The position numbers were made by a program, and so were the translations under genes. Positions 16,024 to 23,963 of a DNA stretch of 64,000 nucleotides are shown here, one piece after another (positions within the stretch are counted from its first letter, which is position 1; each line of letters starts with the position of its first letter). Source of the stretch: Lentzea tibetensis (GTDB lineage: Bacteria; Actinomycetota; Actinomycetes; Mycobacteriales; Pseudonocardiaceae); assembly GCF_007845675.1 (NCBI RefSeq), contig NZ_VOBR01000010.1:117530-181529 (forward strand), in the 5' to 3' direction. The notes beneath the pieces were generated by a model that searched no databases, was not told the DNA's origin, and saw only the letters and a program-made list of their open reading frames with translations.

Positions 16024-16224
16024 GTGACCGATCTCGACGAGGCCGCGGACAGCACCGACCCGGACGCCGGGCTGCGGGCCGTGGCGCGGCTGCGTCGCCT
16101 GGTGGAGCAGCTGGAGGCCGACCAGGTCGCGGCGGCGCGCCGGGCGGGCTGGTCGTGGCGGGACATCGCGCTGCGCCTCGGCGTCACGAAGCAGACCGTG
16201 CACCGCAAGCACCGGGAGGACTGA
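16024..16224 (+). CDS. Small helix-turn-helix protein preceding ClpN protein
   Basis: A 66-residue protein starting with GTG. An acidic first helix (LRAVARLRRLVEQLEADQV) is followed by a compact HTH, AARRAGWSWRDIALRLGVTK then QTVHRKH, similar to sigma-region-4 or MarR-like HTHs found next to ClpN genes. Its TGA overlaps the ATG of the ClpN gene (TGATG), so the two are made together. It is probably a DNA-binding partner that controls this pair. Confidence 0.75.
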   Translation: MTDLDEAADSTDPDAGLRAVARLRRLVEQLEADQVAAARRAGWSWRDIALRLGVTKQTVHRKHRED

Positions 16225-16859
16225 TGTTCCGCAGCGACCCCGCACTGGACCGGCTCGTCGGCAGGGCGATCAAGGCGGCACGCGACCTCGGGCACCCGCG
16301 CACGGGCAGCGAGCACCTGCTCCTCGCGCTGCACCCGGACAACCCCGCGATCAGGGCCGCCGTGCATGCCGCCGCACCACTCGGCGCCGGCGCCGCGGCC
16401 GACCGCGAGGTGCTGGCTCCGCTGGGTGTCGCGCACCTCGTCGACCTGACGTCGGTGGACCGCCCGCCGCGCAGGGAACCGTTGCTGCCGCTGGGAGTCG
16501 CGAAGGCGCGGCAGCGCTGCGCCCGGCTGGACCCGCCGCTGGGGCTGGACGCGCAGGCGGTCTACGAGGCGTCCCTGCGGCTCGCGCTGGCCCGGCGTGA
16601 ACGCGTGCACCGCCCGCACCACCTCGCGATGGCGTTGCTGGCGCTCGACCCCGGCGTCGCGTGGGTGCTCGCCACCGCGGGCCTCGACCGGGAGGCGATG
16701 CTCGCCGAGCTGGTCGCCCAGTTCCCGCCGCCGCGGCGCAACGCGTTCCTGCGCGCCGAGCGGCGGATCGGCAGGTCGGTGCGGCACAACGACATCGTCC
16801 GGCGCTACCAGCACACGACCGGCCGCATCGCCACCGCGCACCTGGGCCGTGTCCTGTAA
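16224..16859 (+). CDS. Stand-alone Clp N-terminal (double ClpN) domain protein
   Basis: A 211-residue protein with two Clp repeat-like segments. The first is DPALDRLVGRAIKAARDLG then TGSEHLLLALH; the second is AQAVYEASLRLALARRERVH then HLAMALLAL. It has no AAA+ ATPase domain, so it cannot unfold substrates and may act as an adaptor or decoy for ClpC/ClpB-type machines, which is inference. It is coupled to the preceding HTH gene. The last codons and TAA stop lie inside the left arm of the inverted-repeat element at 16843-16929. The natural C-terminus may therefore have been altered by that insertion. Confidence 0.8.
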   Translation: MFRSDPALDRLVGRAIKAARDLGHPRTGSEHLLLALHPDNPAIRAAVHAAAPLGAGAAADREVLAPLGVAHLVDLTSVDRPPRREPLLPLGVAKARQRCARLDPPLGLDAQAVYEASLRLALARRERVHRPHHLAMALLALDPGVAWVLATAGLDREAMLAELVAQFPPPRRNAFLRAERRIGRSVRHNDIVRRYQHTTGRIATAHLGRVL

Positions 16860-16929
16860 GTCCGTTCGATGAGAGTCACGGGCCCCTCGGCCGCGACTAT
16901 CGCGGACGAGACTTGCAGGACACGGCCCA
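16843..16929. repeat. 87-bp element with 20-bp terminal inverted repeats
   Basis: The left arm 16843-16862 (TGGGCCGTGTCCTGTAAGTC) pairs with the right arm 16910-16929 with one mismatch. Inside, CCGCGA-CTA-TCGCGG (16891-16905) forms a second hairpin. The arms look like insertion-sequence ends, so this may be a miniature inverted-repeat element. It could equally act as a rho-independent-like hairpin. No clear target duplication is visible. Confidence 0.65.
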
Positions 16930-16971
16930 AATGCGTTGTCCGGCCTGTAGGGCCTCAGTAGCGTCCGCCGG

Positions 16972-17469
16972 GTGGAGATCAGGGAGTTCGCCGACGGGGA
17001 CTGGCCGCTGGTGTGGCCGATCGTGCGCGAGGTCGTGCGCGCGGCGGACACCTTCACCTACGAACCGGACATGACCGAGTCCGACGCGCGCGCCATCTGG
17101 GTAGAGCGGCCGCCCGGCTTGACGGTCGTCGCGGCCGACGGCGGTGCGCTCGGCACGGCCAAGATGGGGCCCAACAAGGCTGGACCTGGCGCGCACGTGG
17201 CCACGGCCAGCTTCATGGTCGCCGCGGAGGCACGCGGACGGGGTGTTGGCACGGCGATGTGCCGGTTCGCGCTGGACTGGGCGCGCGACCGGGGTTTCGC
17301 CGGCATGCAGTTCAACGCGGTCGCCGCGTCGAACACCTCCGCGGTGAAGGTGTACGAGCGGCTGGGCTTCGAGATCGTCGGCACGGTTCCCGGCGCGTTC
17401 GCCCATCCGACGCTGGGCCACGTGGGTCTGCACGTGATGTACTGCGGGTTCTCTGGGGAGGGATCCTGA
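16972..17469 (+). CDS. GNAT-family N-acetyltransferase
   Basis: A 165-residue acetyl-CoA-dependent transferase. Motif A is visible as ASFMVAAEARGRGVGTAMCR (R/Q-x-x-G-x-G/A pyrophosphate loop), and the C-terminal AVAASNTSAVKVYERLGFEI is motif B with the usual NxxxxxYxxxGF pattern. The N-terminal half (IREFADGDWPLVWPIVREVV) matches phosphinothricin or small-molecule acetyltransferases of actinomycetes. The GTG start at 16972 is the first base pairs after the inverted-repeat element. The stop overlaps the next ClpN-like gene by TGATG. Confidence 0.88.
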   Translation: MEIREFADGDWPLVWPIVREVVRAADTFTYEPDMTESDARAIWVERPPGLTVVAADGGALGTAKMGPNKAGPGAHVATASFMVAAEARGRGVGTAMCRFALDWARDRGFAGMQFNAVAASNTSAVKVYERLGFEIVGTVPGAFAHPTLGHVGLHVMYCGFSGEGS

Positions 17470-17906
17470 TGTACCTCGCATCGACCACGTGGTTCGCCTC
17501 GGCCAACCGCAGGGCGTTCGACATCGCACAGGAGCAGGACGCGCCGGTCGGCATCGACCACCTGGTGCTGGGCCTGCTGGACTGCCAGGAAGGCGTCGCG
17601 GTCCACGTGCTGACCGCGCTGGGCGTCGACGTGGCGGCGTTGCGCACCGAGCTGCAGCGACCCGCCGCCGCGACACCGGGCGAGCTGCGGATGTCGCAGG
17701 AGGCCAGCGACCTCATGCCGCGGATGATGGACGAGCACACCACCAGGATCGGCACGCCGCAGCTGCTGATGGCCGTACTGCGGCAGGGCTACCCGCCGCT
17801 CGTCTCGCGCGGCGTCACGCTGGAACGCGCGCAGGCGGAGATCGCGCGGCAGCTGGCCGACCCGTCCGTCCCCGAGGCGCACGAGTTCGCAGGCACCGAC
17901 TCGTGA
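17469..17906 (+). CDS. Second stand-alone Clp N-terminal domain protein
   Basis: A 145-residue protein with a ClpN-type helical repeat: FASANRRAFDIAQEQDAPVG, IDHLVLGLLDCQEGVAVHVL, then a second half RMMDEHTTRIGTPQLLMAVL. It has no ATPase module. It is coupled to the upstream GNAT gene by TGATG and overlaps the start of the truncated hydrolase gene by four bases (GTGA). Two ClpN-only genes within 1.3 kb, with a GNAT gene between, suggest a small adaptor set. Sequence similarity to the first copy is low. Confidence 0.75.
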   Translation: MYLASTTWFASANRRAFDIAQEQDAPVGIDHLVLGLLDCQEGVAVHVLTALGVDVAALRTELQRPAAATPGELRMSQEASDLMPRMMDEHTTRIGTPQLLMAVLRQGYPPLVSRGVTLERAQAEIARQLADPSVPEAHEFAGTDS

Positions 17907-18465
17907 GCGCGGGCTACCGGTCGCTCGAGCTGGACGGCTGTACCGCGATCTCGCGCTCCACCTGGCGCGCAACGGTTTCGTCGTCGCCCTGCCCGAGCAC
18001 CCCGGCAACCACCGCGACGACAGGTCGCTCACCGGCACGGTGGAGAACCTGACGAACCGGCCCCGGCACCTGCGCGCCGTGATCGACTTCGCCTGCGCGG
18101 AGTGGCGGATCTCGTCGGTCGCGGTCGTCGGGCACTCGCTCGGCGGCTACACCGGGCTGGCGCTGGTGGGCGGCAAGCCGACCGCGTCGCCGCACGAGAC
18201 CGGCGGCGAACCCGAACCACTCGCGGTCGAGCACGACGACCGGGTGCAGGCGCTGGTGCTGCTCGCCCCCGCGACACCGTGGTTCATGCTCGACGGCGCG
18301 CTGGACGACGTCCGCGTCCCGATCCTGATGCTGAGCGGCGAGAAGGACGAGCACACCACGTCGTGGCACGCGTCGCAGGACCCGCCCGGCTTCGACCGCG
18401 TCGCGTACCAGGAGCGGATGAAGGCCGAGGTGCTCGAGTTCCTTCAGCGGTACGCGCGGAAGTAG
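17903..18465 (+). pseudogene. Alpha/beta hydrolase relic (frameshift and N-terminal deletion)
   Basis: GTG at 17903 opens the frame GYRSLELDG, which then breaks near 17935. The continuation in another frame reads LYRDLALHLARNGFVVALPE, ENLTNRPRHLRAVIDFA, the nucleophile elbow VAVVGHSLGGYTGLAL and VPILMLSGEKDEHTT. In such dienelactone-hydrolase-like proteins about 60 or more residues normally separate the two pieces, including the oxyanion strand, so a deletion with frameshift is likely. Ser, Asp and late-loop motifs survive. A shorter product from an internal start such as GTG/ATG near 18040 is possible but would lack part of the fold. Confidence 0.7.
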
Positions 18466-19178
18466 TCGACCTCGAACACCTGCGGGTAGGTCGCACCGCT
18501 CTCACCGGGGAACTCGAAGATCGCGAGCTGGAACTGCATCGGGTAGTCCGGTGACTGGTCGGACTCCTTGACCAGCTGGTCGTCCACGAAGAACCGCACG
18601 CCTTCCGGCCGCCACTCCGCCGCGTACACGTGGAACTCACGCGCATCGATCGGCACGTCGACGACCTCGAACTCGTCGGTGATCCCCGGATCCCCGAAGG
18701 GGTGCAGGCCCATGCCGACGCCCGCGCTGCCGTCGCGCACGTTCTTGCCGAAGATCTCGGCGATGCAGATCTCGGCGGAACGCTCCGGCACGTCCTCGTA
18801 GCCGATCATCCACAGCGCCACCATGAACCTCGGGTCGTCGAGCGCCTTGGCGCGCAGCTCGAACCGCCCGTACGTCGGCGTGAACAGCTGGACGTTCTCC
18901 TGCTCCTCGCGCACCCGCAGCTCGGGCCGGAACCGCGACTGGCCGATCGCGCCGCCGACGGGTCCGGAGAAGACCCCGGTCTGGAAGCCGGAAACCTTGT
19001 TCTCGTCGTCGAACTCCGGGCACCACGGCGGCTGGCCCTCGTCGATCCGCAGCCGCAGGCCGCCGCCCACCTCGTACCTGGCCGCGGTCGCCGCCCTCGA
19101 GCTCCAGTGCGGCAGGTAGTGCGGGAACCAGTGTTCCCCGAGCGCGTCGAACCTGTCCTCGAAGATCAGCTCGGTCAT
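18444..19178 (-). CDS. GH16-like beta-jellyroll protein with altered catalytic motif
   Basis: A 244-residue protein with the overall shape of glycoside hydrolase family 16: FEDRFDALGEHWFPHYLPHW, a YGRFELRAKAL strand, WMIGYEDVP, and the tail EVDYFRAYR. The family signature E-x-D-x-x-E is replaced by EICIAEIFGK, so the central Asp is Cys. Either a divergent hydrolase or a non-catalytic sugar-binding protein is possible. No signal peptide is seen, which is unusual for GH16. It is coupled to the NUDIX gene upstream by a four-base ATGA overlap, and its end overlaps the hydrolase relic on the other strand. Confidence 0.75.
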   Translation of the reverse strand: MTELIFEDRFDALGEHWFPHYLPHWSSRAATAARYEVGGGLRLRIDEGQPPWCPEFDDENKVSGFQTGVFSGPVGGAIGQSRFRPELRVREEQENVQLFTPTYGRFELRAKALDDPRFMVALWMIGYEDVPERSAEICIAEIFGKNVRDGSAGVGMGLHPFGDPGITDEFEVVDVPIDAREFHVYAAEWRPEGVRFFVDDQLVKESDQSPDYPMQFQLAIFEFPGESGATYPQVFEVDYFRAYR

Positions 19179-19567
19179 GTCAGCACACCCTGCTCGTGCA
19201 GATGGGCGAAGATGATCCGGTCGACGGGGGACACGCGGTCGAGGTCGGCCAGCGTCAGCCACGCCAGCTCGGCGATCTCGTTGGCGGGCGCCAGTTCCCC
19301 GCTGTGCCGCGCGGTGTAGCACGTCATCCGCACGATCGTCCCGTCGGCGCGGCCGTGCGCCTGCGCCTCGAACGTGCCGAGGTGCTCGGCGGTCGCCGGG
19401 TCGATCCGGACCGACAGCTCCTCCCGGATCTCGCGAACGAGCGTGTCCACATCGGACTCTCCCGGTTCGCGTTTGCCGCCGGGCAGGTAGTAGGTGTCCT
19501 TGCCGTGCGACCGGGTGCCGAGGACCTCGCCGTCGACGAGGTGGATCCACGCGACCTTGTCGATCAC
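19175..19567 (-). CDS. NUDIX hydrolase
   Basis: A 130-residue protein with a complete NUDIX box, GGKREPGESDVDTLVREIRE followed by ELSV (GX5EX7REUXEEXGU pattern), after strands VAWIHLVDGEVLGTRSHGKD. It hydrolyses a nucleoside-diphosphate-linked substrate; 8-oxo-dGTP-type clean-up is common for this size. GTG 19567 is preferred because the domain starts there, and the open frame beyond it is low-complexity Arg-rich. Translationally coupled to the GH16-like gene. Confidence 0.87.
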   Translation of the reverse strand: MIDKVAWIHLVDGEVLGTRSHGKDTYYLPGGKREPGESDVDTLVREIREELSVRIDPATAEHLGTFEAQAHGRADGTIVRMTCYTARHSGELAPANEIAELAWLTLADLDRVSPVDRIIFAHLHEQGVLT

Positions 19568-19638
19568 CGTTGCGCTCCTCGGGTCCCGGATGCGAGCCGT
19601 GCCACGGTACGAACCGTAGCGGACTCGGCCGAACCCGG

Positions 19639-20670
19639 TCAGCGATCCCGGTAAGCCACCTTCCCCGCCATCGCGGACAGCTCGCCGATCCACTCCGGAC
19701 TGATCGGCGCGTCGCCGATCGCGGTGCGCGCCTTGCGCACCAGGTCGGCGATGTGGTCCTCAACGGTGTCGCGCACCCCGATCAGGTGGCCGCGCAGCTC
19801 GTCGAACGCGCCCCGTTCGACGAGCTCGCGGACCGCCACGTCCTCGCGCATCGCCAGCGCGAGCAGCAGCGTCATCTTGTGCTGCTCGAAGTCCAGCCCG
19901 GCGGGCTTGCCGCTGGCCGAGGCCGACCCGAACGCGTCGATCAGGTCGTCGCGCAGCTGGAACGCCTCGCCGAGCGCCTCGCCGTAGACCTCGAACGCGG
20001 GCGCCAGCTCGGGGCGGCCGGCCAGGGTCGCGCCGATGACCAGCGGGCGGTGGATGGTGTAGCGGCCGGACTTCACGACCGCGATGTGCCGCGCCAGCAA
20101 GGGGTCCGCGGCGAACTCGGCCGCCGCGACGACGTCGAGCGTCTGGCCCGCGACGAGCTCGGCGCGCAGTTCGAACCACTCGCGCGTGACAGCGGGCGAG
20201 AGGTCGGCCATGAGCTTGTCCGCGTACGTCCACGCCAGCAGGCCCGCCATGATCGCGATCGCGTCGCCGTAGCGGCGCGACTCGCCTTGCCAGCACTGGG
20301 TTTCGTGCGCCTGGGCGTGCTTGACGTGCGTGGTCGGCACGCCGCGCCGCAGGTCGGAGTCGTCCATCACGTCGTCGTGGATCAGCGCGCCGATGTGCAG
20401 CAGCTCCAGCGCCATCGCCGCCCGCACCGGTTCCTCGGTGGACGAGCCACCCGCGGCGAGGTACCCGCTCAGGCAGAACACCGGGCGCAGCCGCTTGCCA
20501 CCTGCCCGTGCGAGCGACGCGATCTCCATCACCGGCATCGCACCGCGCGGGTCGGGCACCGCGCGCCGGGCCTGCTCCCTGGCGAGGAACGCCGACATGC
20601 CGTCCTCGACCAGCTTCGTCAGGTCCCTGATCGTCGCCGCGACCGGCGGTGAGACGTGCGCCCTCGTCAT
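19639..20670 (-). CDS. Polyprenyl (geranylgeranyl-type) diphosphate synthase
   Basis: A 343-residue trans-prenyltransferase. The first Asp-rich motif is ALIHDDVMDDSDLRRG (D99, D100, D103) and the second is FQLRDDLIDAFG. GGKRLRPVFCLSGY binds IPP, and KSGRYTIHRPLVIGA is the mid-helix motif. It condenses IPP with an allylic diphosphate to give a C15-C20 or longer chain; length cannot be read with certainty. An IPP isomerase gene lies 5.4 kb away at 26082. ATG 20670 starts just before the conserved region. It is transcribed alone, 63 bp downstream of a TetR gene on the same strand. Confidence 0.88.
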   Translation of the reverse strand: MTRAHVSPPVAATIRDLTKLVEDGMSAFLAREQARRAVPDPRGAMPVMEIASLARAGGKRLRPVFCLSGYLAAGGSSTEEPVRAAMALELLHIGALIHDDVMDDSDLRRGVPTTHVKHAQAHETQCWQGESRRYGDAIAIMAGLLAWTYADKLMADLSPAVTREWFELRAELVAGQTLDVVAAAEFAADPLLARHIAVVKSGRYTIHRPLVIGATLAGRPELAPAFEVYGEALGEAFQLRDDLIDAFGSASASGKPAGLDFEQHKMTLLLALAMREDVAVRELVERGAFDELRGHLIGVRDTVEDHIADLVRKARTAIGDAPISPEWIGELSAMAGKVAYRDR

Positions 20671-20733
20671 GTCAGGAGTGGAAGTTATTCGACTCCGACG
20701 CGTCAACGATGCGGGCCGGACCGTAGACGAAAG

Positions 20734-21363
20734 CTAGTTTTGAGACGCCCACACGGTGTCCACCAGTACCCGAATCCCGGCCACGTCAGCGGGTGGCACC
20801 TCGGCACCGCCGAGCAGGCCGAGCGCCATCTCGGTGTAGCGGACGGCCAGTTCCGGCAGCGGGATCGGACCGTCCGGCGCGTACCACCTGGCGACACCGC
20901 TGCACATCTCCAGCAGCGCCAGCCGGGCCACGCGCGGCGCGCTCACGGTGAACGCGCCCACCGAGCACCCGTCGTCGATCGCGCTCTGCCAGAGCGCCTC
21001 GTACCGGTCGCGCAGCGCCACGACCTCCGCCCGCCGCGCCGGGGTGAGCGAGCGCATCTCGTCGTCGACGACGCGGGTCTCCTCCTGCTGGACGGCGTGC
21101 GTCAGCACGTGCAGCTGCACGAGCCCCGCGACGCGCTCCTGCGGTGACGCGCCCGGCAGCCGCTCGCCCGCGGTGACGAGCCTGGTCAGGCTCTCCCGCA
21201 TGATCGAGACGAGCAGGTCCTCCTTGGTGCCCATGTAGTGGTAGAGCGTCGCGGACGACAGGCCTGCGCGTTCGGCCAGGTCGCGGATGCCGGTGCCGTG
21301 GAAGCCCCGTTCCGCGAACAGCTCGATCGCCGCGCGCCGCACCCGCTGCTCGGTTGTTCCCAT
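20734..21363 (-). CDS. TetR-family regulator of the adjacent acyl-CoA operon
   Basis: A 209-residue regulator. The HTH is AAIELFAERGFHGTGIRDLA then ERAGLSSATLYHYMGTKEDL. The C-terminal domain resembles the KstR/FadR-like group with a large hydrophobic ligand pocket. It is head-to-head with an enoyl-CoA hydratase operon, and a perfect GATC-rich palindrome lies in the gap. It probably represses that operon until a CoA thioester binds. ATG 21363 is chosen over GTG 21369. Confidence 0.87.
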   Translation of the reverse strand: MGTTEQRVRRAAIELFAERGFHGTGIRDLAERAGLSSATLYHYMGTKEDLLVSIMRESLTRLVTAGERLPGASPQERVAGLVQLHVLTHAVQQEETRVVDDEMRSLTPARRAEVVALRDRYEALWQSAIDDGCSVGAFTVSAPRVARLALLEMCSGVARWYAPDGPIPLPELAVRYTEMALGLLGGAEVPPADVAGIRVLVDTVWASQN

Positions 21364-21411
21364 CGACACACCTCTTGACCCGTCGGTCCCGAAACCCGCA
21401 CCATCATCATG

Positions 21412-21433
21412 CCCGATCGATCGATCGATCGGG
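21412..21433. promoter_or_regulatory. 22-bp perfect palindrome, likely TetR operator
   Basis: The site reads CCC, then four overlapping GATC units, then GGG, and equals its own reverse complement over all 22 bases. It lies between the divergent TetR gene (start 21363) and the enoyl-CoA hydratase gene (start 21453), where a repressor would block both promoters. Confidence 0.75.
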
Positions 21434-21452
21434 AACGCGAGGAGGGTGTCGA

Positions 21453-22199
21453 GTGGTCGTCGAATACGTGTGCCGCGACGGTGTCGCGCACATCCACCTC
21501 AACCGGCCCGAGCGCCTCAACGCCGTCGTCCCAGCGCTGACCAGCGGGTTGATCGACGCGCTGGAACGCGCCGCGCGGGACGGCGCCGCCGCGGTCGTCC
21601 TCTCCGGCAACGGGCGCGCGTTCTGCGCCGGGCACGACCTCAAGGAGCCGGAGCCGGTCGAGACCGTCACCGAGACCAGGGCCCGGCTGGAGCAGATCCA
21701 GGACGTGACCAGGCTGATCCGCCGCTTCCCCGGCGTCGTGGTCGCCGCCGTGCACGGGTACGCGCTGGGCGCGGGCTGCGAGTTCGCGCTCGCGTGCGAC
21801 CTGGTCGTGGCGTCCGAGGACGCGCAGTTCGGGTTCCCCGAGGTCAGCGTCGGGCTGAGCGTCACCGGCGGCATCTCGCGGCTGCTCCCCCACCTCGTCG
21901 GGCTCGCCAAGGCCAAGGAACTGCTGCTGCTCGGCGACCGCGTGCCCGCCGCCGAAGCCGCGAAGATCGGCCTGATCAGCCGCGTCACGCCGCCCGGCGA
22001 GCACGAGAAGCAGGCGATCGAGATCGCCGAACGCGTCGCCGCGCGGCCGCGCACCGCCGTCAGTCTCGCCAAGAAGGTGCTCGACCTGGGGCTGGACTCG
22101 TCGGTCGAGGCCGCGCTCGCGACCGAGGTCGAGCACGCGATCATCACCAGTCTCTCCGGCGAGGGGGACGCGCCACGGGAGGAGTTCAACCGTGGCTGA
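21453..22199 (+). CDS. Enoyl-CoA hydratase/isomerase (crotonase family)
   Basis: A 248-residue crotonase. The oxyanion-hole motif is FCAGHDLKEPEPVETVTETR, and the second is VVAAVHGYALGAGCEFALAC. The usual Glu-x-x-Gly catalytic region is FPEVSVGLSVTGG; the second catalytic Glu is not obvious, so isomerase or other crotonase chemistry is possible. GTG 21453 is preceded by GGAGG at the right spacing, which decides the start over the upstream open frame. It is the first gene of a coupled operon with ligase, thioesterase, amidohydrolase and acetyltransferase. Confidence 0.9.
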   Translation: MVVEYVCRDGVAHIHLNRPERLNAVVPALTSGLIDALERAARDGAAAVVLSGNGRAFCAGHDLKEPEPVETVTETRARLEQIQDVTRLIRRFPGVVVAAVHGYALGAGCEFALACDLVVASEDAQFGFPEVSVGLSVTGGISRLLPHLVGLAKAKELLLLGDRVPAAEAAKIGLISRVTPPGEHEKQAIEIAERVAARPRTAVSLAKKVLDLGLDSSVEAALATEVEHAIITSLSGEGDAPREEFNRG

Positions 22200-23577
22200 C
22201 CTCGCGACCGTCGTCCAGCGGGCCGCCGCGCGGTGGCCGGACCGTCCCGCGTGGACGTTCGACCGGACCTTCACGTTCGCCGACGTCGACCGGCTCACCG
22301 CCGGGTACGCGCAGGCGTTGCGGCTCAAGGGGATCCAGGCCGGTGACCGGGTCGCGGTGCTGCTGTGCAACGTGCCCGAGTTCCCGCTGACCTGGCTCGC
22401 GCTGGCCAGGCTGGGTGCGGCGATGGTGCCGGTGAACGTCAAGTACCGCACCCACGACACCGAGCACCTGCTGCGCACGTCCGGTGCCAAGGCGATCGTG
22501 ACGACCGAGGAGTTCCGCCCGCTGCTGGAGCAGGTTCCCTCGACGCCACCGGTGTTCTACGACCTCGCGCCCGCCGACGGCTTCGCGCAGGAGCCGGTGC
22601 CCGCCGAGGCGACGGCGAACATCCAGTTCACGTCCGGCACCACCGGCAGCCCCAAGGGGTGCGTGCTCTCGCACACCTACTGGACGACGCTCGGCGGCAG
22701 CCTGCTGACCGAGTTCCCGCACCTGACGTCCGACGACGTGATGCTGACGGCGCAACCGTTCCACTACATCGACCCGCAGTGGAACGTCATCGCCGCGCTG
22801 ATGGCAGGCGCGCATCTGGTGGTGCTGGACGGCTTCCACCCGTCGACGTTCTGGGACTCCGTCCGCTCCCACGGGGTCACCTACTTCTACTGCCTCGGCG
22901 CGATGCCGACGTTGTTGCTGCGCATGCCGGAAGGCCCACTGGACCGGGAACACAGGGTGCGTGCGGTGCAGTGCTCGGCGATCCCGCCGCAGCTGCACGA
23001 GATGCTGGAAGACCGGTGGGGTGTCGGCTGGTACGAGGCGTTCGGCATGACCGAGACGGGCGCGGACATCCGGGTCGGCGCCGACGACCACGACGAGCTG
23101 GTCGGCACCGGCTGCCTCGGCAGGCCGGCCGCGCACCGCGAGGCGCGCGTCGTCGACGGCGAGCTGCAGCTGCGCGGTCCCGGCATGATGGACGGCTACC
23201 TCGGGCACGAGCCGGTCGACGGCTGGTTCGCCACCGGCGACCTGGCGCGGATCGACGACGACGGGCGCGTCTACCACCTGGGGCGGCGCAAGGACATGAT
23301 CCGGCGCGGCGGCGAGAACGTCGCGGCGCACGAGGTCGAAGAGGTCCTGCTCAGCCACCCGCTGGTCACGCTGGCTGCCGTCGTCGGCGTGCCGGACGAG
23401 ATCCGCGGCGAGGAGGTCAAGGCGTTCGTCGTCTCGACGGCCACCGAAGACGAGCTCACCGCGTACTGCGCGGACCGGCTGGCGTCGTTCAAGGTCCCCC
23501 GGTTCTGGGAGTTCCGCGACGACCTGCCGCGCACCGCGTCCGAGCGGGTCGCCAAGCACCTGCTGGCGGAGTCATGA
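22192..23577 (+). CDS. AMP-dependent acyl-CoA ligase
   Basis: A 461-residue ANL-superfamily ligase. IQFTSGTTGSPKGCVLSHTY is the phosphate loop, YEAFGMTETGADIRVG the adenine motif, GWFATGDLARIDDDGRVYHL the Asp motif, and GRRKDMIRRGGENVAAHEVE the hinge. It is closest to short/medium-chain or aromatic acyl-CoA ligases. The GTG start overlaps the hydratase stop by eight bases and is preceded by GGGAGGAG. With the neighbouring hydratase and thioesterase it suggests activation and breakdown of a carboxylic acid whose identity is unknown. Confidence 0.9.
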   Translation: MADLATVVQRAAARWPDRPAWTFDRTFTFADVDRLTAGYAQALRLKGIQAGDRVAVLLCNVPEFPLTWLALARLGAAMVPVNVKYRTHDTEHLLRTSGAKAIVTTEEFRPLLEQVPSTPPVFYDLAPADGFAQEPVPAEATANIQFTSGTTGSPKGCVLSHTYWTTLGGSLLTEFPHLTSDDVMLTAQPFHYIDPQWNVIAALMAGAHLVVLDGFHPSTFWDSVRSHGVTYFYCLGAMPTLLLRMPEGPLDREHRVRAVQCSAIPPQLHEMLEDRWGVGWYEAFGMTETGADIRVGADDHDELVGTGCLGRPAAHREARVVDGELQLRGPGMMDGYLGHEPVDGWFATGDLARIDDDGRVYHLGRRKDMIRRGGENVAAHEVEEVLLSHPLVTLAAVVGVPDEIRGEEVKAFVVSTATEDELTAYCADRLASFKVPRFWEFRDDLPRTASERVAKHLLAES

Positions 23578-23963
23578 GCTTCGTCTGGGACAGCCCGGTC
23601 TACTTCGACGAGCTCGACCTCAACGGCACGCTGCACAACGCGCGGTTCGCGCTGCACGTGGAGCGGGCGCAGTCGGCGCTGTTCGAGTCGCTCGGCAAGG
23701 AGTGGGCGTCGTTCGCGGAGCGCGATCCCGATCTGCACTACGTGGTGCGCGAGTTCCACATCGAGTTCCACCGGGCGTTCACCGCGCCCGGCGTGCTGCG
23801 GGTGGAGATCACCGCAGACAAGATCGGCACGACCAGCGCGCGGTACGGGTTCCGCTGCGGCGACTACGCGTCCGGGTACCGGGTGATCGTGAAGGTCGAC
23901 CCGGAGACGGGACGGCCCGCGCCGTGGACGGACTGGTACCGGGAGAGGTTCGCGTCACTGTGA
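23574..23963 (+). CDS. Hotdog-fold acyl-CoA thioesterase (4HBT type)
   Basis: A 129-residue hotdog protein. YFDELDLNGTLHNARFALHV carries the 4HBT signature with a Asp-x-x-Gly-x-x-x-N/H pattern, followed by HIEFHRAFTAPGVLRVEITA and TSARYGFRCGD. It releases free acid from an acyl-CoA. Its ATG overlaps the ligase stop (ATGA), and its stop overlaps the next GTG, so it is made inside the operon. Confidence 0.85.
   Translation: MSFVWDSPVYFDELDLNGTLHNARFALHVERAQSALFESLGKEWASFAERDPDLHYVVREFHIEFHRAFTAPGVLRVEITADKIGTTSARYGFRCGDYASGYRVIVKVDPETGRPAPWTDWYRERFASL

Noticed and set aside
17903-18465. Programmed frameshift in the hydrolase
   Set aside because: No slippery sequence is visible at the junction, and a segment of the fold is missing.
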